Part shown: in pieces, positions 57,529-64,000 of the stretch
Layout: each line of letters starts with the position of its first letter
How positions within the stretch are numbered: position 1 is the first letter of the stretch
Assembly (NCBI RefSeq): GCF_008001235.1
Contig: NZ_CP040751.1
Location: 3,413,501-3,477,500, forward strand
Source of the DNA: Salidesulfovibrio onnuriiensis
Lineage (GTDB): Bacteria; Desulfobacterota; Desulfovibrionia; Desulfovibrionales; Desulfovibrionaceae
DNA: 64,000 nt
Reading direction: 5' to 3'
Position numbers and translations under genes: made by a program
The notes under the pieces: model-generated
The model's database searches: none
Told to the model about the DNA's origin: nothing
What the model saw: the letters and a program-made list of their open reading frames with translations, nothing else

Positions 57529-58206
57529 ATGAGCGAGACACCCCACTACCTCGGACACCGGCAGCGGCTCAAGGAACGACTCATGCGCAACCCCAGGGAA
57601 CTGGCCGACTACGAGGTGTTGGAGCTGGTGCTGGCCTCGGTGCTGCCCCGGCGGGACACCAAGCCCCTGGCCAAGGAGCTGCTCACACGGTTCGGCTCCC
57701 TGCGCGGGGCGCTCTCCGCAGCCCCGGAACGGCTCGAGGAGGTCAAGGGAGTGGGGCCCGCGGTGGTGACGCACTGGCACCTGATGCAGGAAACCCACGC
57801 CCGTCTCAAGGAAGGGTGCATGGCCGAGATGGAGGTGCTTTCCACGGTGGAGGCGGTGGCGAACGCCGCCATGGCCCGCATCGGCGGCAAGACGCGGGAG
57901 GAATTCTGGGTGGCGCTGCTGGACGGCAGCAACCGGGTCATCGACTGGGAACGGATCAGTTCGGGAACCGTGGACAGGGTGGACGCCTACCCTCGGGAAA
58001 TGCTGGCCCTGGCGCTCAAGAAGCAGGCCCGGGCGCTGATCCTGGTACACAACCACCCGGGCGGCGACCCCACCCCCTCGGAGGAGGACCGCATCCTCAC
58101 CATGGGGGTAGCCAAGGTGGCCGGAACGCTGCAGATACTGGTGCGCGACCATGTGGTGGTTTCCGACAGGGGCTATTACAGCTTTCATGAGAACGGACTG
58201 CTCTAG
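57529..58206 (+). CDS. radC: RadC family JAB-domain protein
   Basis: Protein of uncertain role, historically linked to DNA repair. The 225-residue sequence has an N-terminal helix-hairpin-helix-like region (LEEVKGVGPAVV) and a C-terminal MPN/JAB domain with metal motif HNHPGGDPTPSEED. Length is normal. acyP follows after 11 bases. Confidence 0.93.
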   Translation: MSETPHYLGHRQRLKERLMRNPRELADYEVLELVLASVLPRRDTKPLAKELLTRFGSLRGALSAAPERLEEVKGVGPAVVTHWHLMQETHARLKEGCMAEMEVLSTVEAVANAAMARIGGKTREEFWVALLDGSNRVIDWERISSGTVDRVDAYPREMLALALKKQARALILVHNHPGGDPTPSEEDRILTMGVAKVAGTLQILVRDHVVVSDRGYYSFHENGLL

Positions 58207-58217
58207 GGGAAGAAGGT

Positions 58218-58490
58218 ATGAAGCAACTCCACGCCATCGTCAAAGGCAAGGTCCAGGGAGTCTGGTTCCGGGCCTGGACCCTGGATGTAGCCCGGGATCT
58301 GGGCCTCAAGGGCTGGGTGCGCAACATGCCCGAGGGCCACGTGGAAACGCTTGCCCAGGGCGACCAGGAAACCCTGGACCGTTTTCTGGAAAGCCTGCGG
58401 GACGGACCTCCCTTGGCCAGGGTTGTTGAAATCGACACGAATTGGGGCTCTGTAGAGGAAAATTTCACGAATTTCTCGGTAAAATATTGA
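58218..58490 (+). CDS. acyP: Acylphosphatase
   Basis: Hydrolyses acyl phosphates. The 90-residue protein has the phosphate-binding loop GKVQGVWFRAWT with the catalytic arginine and the family GWVRNMPEGHVETLAQG with the catalytic asparagine. Standard size. Confidence 0.94.
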   Translation: MKQLHAIVKGKVQGVWFRAWTLDVARDLGLKGWVRNMPEGHVETLAQGDQETLDRFLESLRDGPPLARVVEIDTNWGSVEENFTNFSVKY

Positions 58491-58510
58491 TTTTTCCAGG
58501 CGTGAACCCC

Positions 58511-58538
58511 TTGCCAACGACTTCAGACGTCTTATGTA
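58511..58538 (+). promoter_or_regulatory. Possible promoter of lon
   Basis: TTGCCA (58511-58516) and TATGTA (58533-58538) are 16 bases apart. No heat-shock (sigma-32) consensus is evident. Confidence 0.35.
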
Positions 58539-58581
58539 AGGTAATTCACTCCAATAATAGTATAAAACGAGGTGTTTCGCC

Positions 58582-61119
58582 TTGAAAAAAAAGAAAAAGA
58601 CTCCCATCAAGCCTCTCCGGATGCGCAAAAAGGCAACCCCGGCAAACATAAAAAAGAGGGAAGTCCAAAGTCCCGAAGTGGAAAAGACCAAGGCGGCCGC
58701 GCCCTCCCAGGGCCTGCCAGACCTCATCGAGGCCCTGACCGCAGGACCGGGCGGCGCCAGCCCCTTTTTCCACGACGGCGATGACGCCACCGGCGTGCAG
58801 GACCTGAATCTGCCGCCCGAGCTGCCCGTGCTGGCCGTGCGCGACATCGTGGTCTTCAACTACATGATCCTGCCCCTGTTCGTGGGCCGGGAAAAATCGG
58901 TCCAGGCCGTGGACGCGGCCCTTTCCGGCGACCGGTACATCCTGATCCTGACCCAGAAGGACGAGAGCGTGGACGACCCGGATGCGGACGACCTGTACCT
59001 GACCGGCACCATCGGCATGATCATGCGCATGCTCAAGATGCCCGACGGCAGGCTCAAGGTTCTGGTGCAGGGCCTGGCCCGCGCCAAGGTCCGCAAGTTC
59101 CTTTCCCACGAGCCCTACCACCTGGCCGAGGTGGAGCCCATCATGGAGCCCGAGGACCTGGAGCTCACCGCAGAGCACGAGGCGCTCATGCGCTCTTCCC
59201 GCGAGCAGAGCGAAAAGATCCTCAGCCTGCGCGGCATCTCCTCCTCGGACATCATGAGCGTGCTCAACAACGTCAACGAGCCCGGCAGGCTGGCGGACCT
59301 CATCGCCTCCAACCTGCGCATGAAGGTGGCCGAGGCGCAGAAGATCCTGGAATGCCCCGATCCGGTCGACCGCCTGGAGCTGGTCAACAAGCAGCTCGTG
59401 AAGGAAGTTGAAGTGGCCTCCATGCAGAACAAGATCCAGAGCATGGCCAAGGAAGGCATGGACAAGGCCCAGAAGGACTTCTTCCTGCGCGAGCAGCTCA
59501 AGGCCATCAAGCGTGAGCTGGGCGACGACCACGACGAGAACGAGGAGATCGAGGACTTCCGCAAGGCCATTGAATCCTCGGGCATGCCCAAGGACGTCAT
59601 GAAGGAGACCTTCAAACAGCTCCGCCGCCTGGAGGCCATGCACTCGGAATCCTCGGAAGCCACGGTCATCCGCACCTACCTGGACTGGATGACCGAACTG
59701 CCCTGGAAAAAACTTTCCCGCGACCGCCTGGACATCAAGAAGGCCAAGACCATCCTGGACGAGGATCACTACGACCTGGAAAAAGTCAAGGAGCGCATCC
59801 TCGAATACCTGAGCGTGCGCAAGCTCAACCCCAAGATGAAGGGGCCCATCCTCTGTTTCTCGGGCCCTCCTGGCGTGGGCAAGACCTCCCTGGGCCGCTC
59901 CATCGCGCGCAGCCTGGGCCGCAAGTTCCACCGCATGTCCCTGGGCGGCATGCGCGACGAGGCCGAAATCCGCGGCCACCGCAGGACCTACATCGGTTCC
60001 ATGCCCGGCCGCATCATCCAGGCCATCAAGCAGTGCGGCACGCGCAACCCGGTGATCATGCTGGACGAGATCGACAAGCTCGGCTCGGACTTCCGGGGCG
60101 ACCCGTCCTCGGCCCTGCTGGAGGTGCTGGATCCGGAACAGAACTACTCGTTCACCGACCACTACCTGAACGTGCCCTTTGACCTGTCCAAGGTCATGTT
60201 CATCTGTACGGCCAACATGCTGGAGACCATTCCCGGCCCCCTGCGCGACCGTATGGAGATCATCCGCATCCCCGGCTACACCGAGCACGAAAAGGTGGTC
60301 ATCACCCGGCGCTACATCATCCCGCGCCAGTGCGAGGAAAACGGACTCAAGGAAAAGGAACTGAATATCAGCGACAAGCTGGTGGCCAAGGTGGTGCGCG
60401 AATACACCCGCGAGGCCGGCCTGCGCAACGTGGAACGCGAGATCGGCACCCTGTGCCGCAAGATGGCCCGCCAAAAGGCCGAAGGCGAAAAGGGGCCGTT
60501 CAGCATCACGGCCAAGAACCTTTACAAGCTGCTCGGCCCGCCGCACTTCCTGGACGACGAAAAGGAAAAGGAACTGCCTCCGGGCGTGGCCGTGGGCCTT
60601 GCCTGGACCCCGGTGGGCGGGGAAACCCTACATGTGGAAGTGACCACCATGCCGGGCAAGGGCAAGCTGACGCTCACCGGCAAGCTGGGCGACGTCATGA
60701 AGGAATCGGCCCAGGCCGCCCTGTCCATTGCCCGCGCCCGCGCCGACGAGTACGGCATCGACCCGGCATTCTCGGAAAACATGGACATCCATGTGCATGT
60801 GCCCGCGGGCGCGACGCCCAAGGACGGCCCCTCGGCGGGCGTGACCCTGGTCACCGCGCTCATCTCGGCCCTTTCCGGAATCCCGGTGGACCCGGACGTG
60901 GCCATGACCGGCGAGATCAGCCTGCGCGGCCGTGTACTGCCCGTGGGCGGCATCAAGGAAAAGATCCTGGCCGCCGTCACCCGGGGCATGAAAAAGGTTC
61001 TCATCCCGGACCAGAACAAGAAGGATCTGGACGAGATCCCGGCCGAACTGCGCAAGAAGGTGGTCATCAAGACCATCAAGCATGTGAAGGAAGTCTGGCC
61101 GCTGGCCAAGGGAAAGTAA
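58582..61119 (+). CDS. lon: ATP-dependent Lon protease
   Basis: Cytoplasmic AAA+ serine protease for damaged and regulatory proteins. It has an N-terminal substrate domain (about 80-270), Walker [10 protein letters not shown], Walker B MLDEIDKL, and the Ser-Lys dyad Ser751 (DGPSAGV) and Lys794 (GGIKEK). The start is a TTG with GAGGTG seven bases upstream; the resulting 845 residues include a lysine-rich N-terminal extension of about 70 residues ([19 protein letters not shown]) not present in the usual 780-800-residue enzymes. ATG 58621 is an alternative start. It ends at a strong terminator. Confidence 0.95.
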   Translation: MKKKKKTPIKPLRMRKKATPANIKKREVQSPEVEKTKAAAPSQGLPDLIEALTAGPGGASPFFHDGDDATGVQDLNLPPELPVLAVRDIVVFNYMILPLFVGREKSVQAVDAALSGDRYILILTQKDESVDDPDADDLYLTGTIGMIMRMLKMPDGRLKVLVQGLARAKVRKFLSHEPYHLAEVEPIMEPEDLELTAEHEALMRSSREQSEKILSLRGISSSDIMSVLNNVNEPGRLADLIASNLRMKVAEAQKILECPDPVDRLELVNKQLVKEVEVASMQNKIQSMAKEGMDKAQKDFFLREQLKAIKRELGDDHDENEEIEDFRKAIESSGMPKDVMKETFKQLRRLEAMHSESSEATVIRTYLDWMTELPWKKLSRDRLDIKKAKTILDEDHYDLEKVKERILEYLSVRKLNPKMKGPILCFSGPPGVGKTSLGRSIARSLGRKFHRMSLGGMRDEAEIRGHRRTYIGSMPGRIIQAIKQCGTRNPVIMLDEIDKLGSDFRGDPSSALLEVLDPEQNYSFTDHYLNVPFDLSKVMFICTANMLETIPGPLRDRMEIIRIPGYTEHEKVVITRRYIIPRQCEENGLKEKELNISDKLVAKVVREYTREAGLRNVEREIGTLCRKMARQKAEGEKGPFSITAKNLYKLLGPPHFLDDEKEKELPPGVAVGLAWTPVGGETLHVEVTTMPGKGKLTLTGKLGDVMKESAQAALSIARARADEYGIDPAFSENMDIHVHVPAGATPKDGPSAGVTLVTALISALSGIPVDPDVAMTGEISLRGRVLPVGGIKEKILAAVTRGMKKVLIPDQNKKDLDEIPAELRKKVVIKTIKHVKEVWPLAKGK

Positions 61120-61142
61120 CCCTTTCCTCCAGAAGAAGATCC

Positions 61143-61174
61143 AAGGCCGCGGGGTTCGCCCCGCGGCCTTTTTT
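61143..61174 (+). terminator. Terminator after lon
   Basis: AAGGCCGCGGGG, TTCG tetraloop, CCCCGCGGCCTT, then TTTT. Confidence 0.93.
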
Positions 61175-61279
61175 GCGCCTTCGCACCATTCCCCCTCCAA
61201 ACGGTAGGAGAATATCGACATTTCCCACGGAGTATGCCATAGCAACGAAACACCGAACAAATTCCGTGGGAGGAAACCT

Positions 61280-62071
61280 ATGAAACGCCTTTTGGCAGTT
61301 CTCTGCCTGTTCATCTGTATGACAGGCCAGGCCCTGGCAACCGATCTCGTCGCCACCTACAAATACGAGGACGGCAGCACCATGAAGCTGGCCGCGCGCG
61401 ACTCCAAACACGTGCGTATGGACACCGGCCCGGACAGCTACCTGTTGCTGGTGGGCGACAAGATGTATGCGGTTTCCCGCAGCGACGGCCAGTGGCAGGC
61501 CATGGACATGGACAAGATGTCCGGCATGATGGGCATGTTCGCCAGCTCCGGCTCCAGCGAGATCAAGGATCTTGAGGTCAAGTACGCCAAGACCGGCCGC
61601 AAGGAAAAGATCGCCGGATACACGGGCAAGGTCTACGACGTGGATGTCTACGAGGGTTCCAAGCTGGTGAGCCGCGACGAGGTGGTCATGAGCACCCACA
61701 ACGACCTCAAGCGCATCAACGACGCATGGACCGCCGTGGCCCTGCGCATGGGCAACATGATGGACAAGGAGACCGCCCAGTCCCTGCAGCGGACCTGCGA
61801 AGAAGCCCGCAAGGCGGGTTACGGCGGCGTGCTGCGCTACGGGTCGGAAATGACGCTGGCCAGCATGAAACGCACCGACCTGGGTTCCTCCTATTTCGAA
61901 CTGCCCTCCGGCACCACCCAGGTGGAAGGCCCGTCCCAGGCCCAGGGCGATGACACCCTGAAGCAGGACGCCAAGGACGTGGGGCAGGCGGCCAAGGACG
62001 AAGCCAAGCAGGCCACCATCGACGAAGTGCGCGAAGGTGTGCGGGACGTGTTCAACGGCCTCTTCAACTAG
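61280..62071 (+). CDS. DUF4412-like secreted protein
   Basis: Function unknown. The 263-residue protein has a signal peptide (MKRLLAVLCLFICMTGQALA). A beta-rich domain follows, with MKLAARDSKHVRMDTGP, LLLVGDKMYAVSR and EKIAGYTGKVYDVDVYEG, resembling DUF4412. The C-terminal tail of about 50 residues is charged and helical (KQDAKDVGQAAKDEAKQ). GGGAGG precedes the ATG. It forms a single-gene unit between two terminators. Confidence 0.7.
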   Translation: MKRLLAVLCLFICMTGQALATDLVATYKYEDGSTMKLAARDSKHVRMDTGPDSYLLLVGDKMYAVSRSDGQWQAMDMDKMSGMMGMFASSGSSEIKDLEVKYAKTGRKEKIAGYTGKVYDVDVYEGSKLVSRDEVVMSTHNDLKRINDAWTAVALRMGNMMDKETAQSLQRTCEEARKAGYGGVLRYGSEMTLASMKRTDLGSSYFELPSGTTQVEGPSQAQGDDTLKQDAKDVGQAAKDEAKQATIDEVREGVRDVFNGLFN

Positions 62072-62090
62072 CCCGGCTATATGGAAACAG

Positions 62091-62120
62091 GGCCGCTCCG
62101 GAAGGGGCGGCCTTTTTTTT
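62091..62120 (+). terminator. Terminator after the DUF4412-like gene
   Basis: GGCCGCTCC and GGGGCGGCC (one wobble pair) with a four-base loop, followed by eight T. Its T run overlaps the stop codon of the leftward gene at 62119. Confidence 0.88.
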
Positions 62121-62709
62121 ATCCCATCATGTGGAAGATGTGGGGAAGCGGGGCCAGGTTCTCGCTGGAATCCCGGCGCTGGCTGTCGGCGGCCCGTCCC
62201 TCGTAGGTGATGTTGTGGATCAGGTTGATCCTCTTGGGCTCGTTGAGCACCTGGCTTAATTCGTGGATCTCCAGAAGCACCATGTCCTGGTCGAACCCGT
62301 CCACGCCGTCCCAGCGGAAGGTGACCGAACCGATGCCCGTGGCCCGGCACACGCCGAGAATCTCCTTCTTGCGCAGCCGCTCGGTCATCTTGGAGAGGCG
62401 GATCTTGTGGCTTTCCTCCTCGATCCTCTCGAACTCCTGCGACACGCCGTCCAGAAAGACCTCGAAACAGAAATGCTTGCCGCCCAGGAGTACACCGGAC
62501 TTGGCATAGACCCTCGAAACCGCGCGCCCTGTCTTTTCCCTGACCTCCTGCCAGAGATCCCCGGAATCCTCATGCGAAGCCAGCTGACCGAGCATCCTGG
62601 CCCACCCCTTGGTGCCGTAAGCCTGCATACCCGCCTTGATCATGTGGCGATCCAGGTGGAGCAGGCCGACGGTGTAGAAATCACCAAGAAGAGATATTTC
62701 CAACTTCAT
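62119..62709 (-). CDS. Conserved hypothetical protein, cytoplasmic
   Basis: I do not recognise this 196-residue protein. It has no signal peptide or membrane helix. It begins MKLEISLLGDFYTVGLLHLD, has a charged helical middle (VSQEFERIEEESHKIRLSK) and a C-terminal half with VTFRWDGVDGFDQDMVLLEI. It follows the TPR gene by 35 bases in the same direction and probably forms a two-gene unit with it. Similar pairs may be confined to relatives of this organism. Confidence 0.72.
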   Translation of the reverse strand: MKLEISLLGDFYTVGLLHLDRHMIKAGMQAYGTKGWARMLGQLASHEDSGDLWQEVREKTGRAVSRVYAKSGVLLGGKHFCFEVFLDGVSQEFERIEEESHKIRLSKMTERLRKKEILGVCRATGIGSVTFRWDGVDGFDQDMVLLEIHELSQVLNEPKRINLIHNITYEGRAADSQRRDSSENLAPLPHIFHMMG

Positions 62710-62744
62710 CGAAATACTTGTTCCTTGTTCGTTAGCGAAAAAAG

Positions 62745-63692
62745 CTAGGTATCATCCTGATCGGGCTTTTCAATGATATTCGACCCGGCCGTCGTGACAA
62801 TCGAATCCGGCAGCCCGCCCAGGGCCTTGTACAGGCGCGTGGCCTCCAAGCCGACACCCTCGGGAACGGGCGGTTTTTCATACTTGGTCAGCAGGGCCTT
62901 GTCCCTGTACAGGGCGTCTATAAGCCGGCATAGGCCCAAGGCCGGGGTGAGATTGTCGTTAATTTCCAGAGCCGCCTTCAGGTTCTCAAAACATTTGTTC
63001 CAATCCCCCTGCTCGTAAAAGACGCGGGCCAGGTTGTAATAGAGGTGCTCGTCCTCATCGACGCAGAATTCCAGGGCACGGGCGTAATAGCGCGCCGCCT
63101 CGTTGAACATGCGCCCCTTACGCAGGGAGATGCCGAACTCGTTGAACAGGTGCTTGTGCTCCTCCTGGAAGGCGGCCTCCATGTTCACCAGCTGCTTGAA
63201 CACGGCCTGGGCATGGGAAATCTTCCTTAGCTCGGTGTATACGATACCGAGCCCGAAGATGGCCCGAACGTTTTCCTCGTCCACCTCAAGGGCCAGGGTG
63301 TACTGTTCTTCCGCGCCTTCCAGCTCGTCCTCGTGCCTCAGCGCATCCCCTTTATCCAGGGTATCGTGCAGATGACGCATGGCGGGCCCCACCTTGGCAA
63401 GGTGGATCTCGACCTCGGGAGCGTACTCCTGCATGAGCTGGTCAAAGGTGATGGATTCGGCCTTTCCCGTGGGAACGAAATGGGAATTGACTTTCTTGAT
63501 CTGGAAATCATCCTCTCCGGTCTGTTCCACATACCAGAGAATCTTGGATTTCTGCTTCTTGGCGGTGGTGCCTGAGCCTATTTTGATCTCGCGCACGGAC
63601 GAAAACACGCAGGAAAGAGGGTCCTTGTCGCTATCGACCCCTTTGCATGCAAATTCCTTGGCGGCATTGTTTCCGTGTTTTTCCGAAGGCAT
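62745..63692 (-). CDS. Tetratricopeptide-repeat protein
   Basis: Probable protein-interaction factor. The 315-residue protein has an N-terminal region of about 110 residues of unknown fold (IKIGSGTTAKKQKSKILWYV). Three to four TPR units follow (about 118-255), visible as AEEQYTLALEVDEENVRAIF, NEAARYYARALEFCVDEDEH and NKCFENLKAALEINDNLTPAL. No signal peptide. The ribosome site is weak. Confidence 0.8.
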   Translation of the reverse strand: MPSEKHGNNAAKEFACKGVDSDKDPLSCVFSSVREIKIGSGTTAKKQKSKILWYVEQTGEDDFQIKKVNSHFVPTGKAESITFDQLMQEYAPEVEIHLAKVGPAMRHLHDTLDKGDALRHEDELEGAEEQYTLALEVDEENVRAIFGLGIVYTELRKISHAQAVFKQLVNMEAAFQEEHKHLFNEFGISLRKGRMFNEAARYYARALEFCVDEDEHLYYNLARVFYEQGDWNKCFENLKAALEINDNLTPALGLCRLIDALYRDKALLTKYEKPPVPEGVGLEATRLYKALGGLPDSIVTTAGSNIIEKPDQDDT

Positions 63693-63953
63693 AACCCACC
63701 ACTAAGACATCGTATATACTTGGATTTTGCTGTTATAAAGGAAGAACGTCCATTTTGCCAGCATTAAACGGACATGAACGCACGCCAAAATATTGCTTCC
63801 GGCCCCACAGGGCTGGACATTGGCCGCCCAGGTCTTATCATGTCCCTTCCGGGCAACCCGCATCGTTGCCAGCAGGACGCTTTTCCGCTATGGAAAAGGC
63901 CCGTATACGGGTACGCCCCATACGGCCTGGAAAAAGAAATCGGGAGAATATGT

Positions 63954-64000
63954 ATGCCCATTTTTGAATACGTCTGTGAAAAGTGCGGAAACGAATTCGA
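63954..64000 (+). CDS. FmdB-family zinc-ribbon protein (5' end only)
   Basis: The first 15 codons, MPIFEYVCEKCGNEF, match the FmdB zinc ribbon, and GGGAGA lies eight bases before the ATG. The rest is outside the window. It would be a second paralogue of the gene at 21647. Confidence 0.85.
   Translation, partial: MPIFEYVCEKCGNEF

Noticed and set aside
63693..63953. Small open frame between the TPR gene and the second fmdB
   Set aside because: No ribosome site and no similarity; the stretch seems to be leader or promoter DNA with one small hairpin.

Overview
The window looks like part of the chromosome of a Desulfovibrio-type sulfate-reducing bacterium (Desulfovibrionales). The evidence is high-GC coding sequence, a meso-diaminopimelate-type murein cluster, a gene order from rpmB through fab, glyA, rib, nusB and leuS to holA and radC that I recall from Desulfovibrio genomes, and a periplasmic multiheme cytochrome with HybA-like and NrfD-like partners. 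This assignment is inference. I saw no rRNA, tRNA, CRISPR array, insertion sequence or phage genes.

Layout. Positions 1-1353 hold pyruvate kinase, leftward and cut by the window edge. Positions 1653-18625 are a complete division and cell-wall (dcw) cluster: mraZ, rsmH, ftsL, ftsI, murE, murF, mraY, murD, ftsW, murG, murC, murB, ftsQ, ftsA, ftsZ. Most joints overlap by a few bases. A radical SAM gene and an orphan DUF2235 hydrolase follow. Positions 21647-26871 hold an FmdB zinc ribbon and a ZraP/DUF4405/ZraS/ZraR envelope-stress module with a good sigma-54 promoter. Next come an HDOD protein, a NifU-type scaffold, gltX and an iron alcohol dehydrogenase. A hairpin-rich noncoding stretch (31535-32183) separates these from rpmB.

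Positions 32603-39394 are the fatty-acid block (DUF177, rpmF, plsX, fabH, fabG, acpP, fabF) and glyA. The riboflavin genes (ribD, ribE, ribBA, ribH) are interrupted twice by accessory genes. The first insert has a solute-binding protein, a methyltransferase and a TetR regulator with a clear operator. The second has a small membrane protein, a frameshifted glycosyltransferase, tag and a leftward redox operon. Then come nusB, leuS, lptE, holA, radC, acyP, lon, a DUF4412-like secreted protein, two uncharacterised leftward genes and the start of a second FmdB gene.

The most interesting feature is the redox operon (46532-50737, minus strand). Its cytochrome gene is a single reading frame interrupted by one in-frame TGA at 47888-47890. 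The downstream half has no usable start or signal peptide. The TGA sits where I recall a conserved cysteine in octaheme tetrathionate-reductase-type cytochromes. A 7-bp hairpin with a GGC loop begins 13 nt after it, matching a bacterial SECIS. I read the gene as one 714-residue, 13-heme selenoprotein that an ordinary gene caller would split in two. A perfect FNR-type box lies upstream of the operon.
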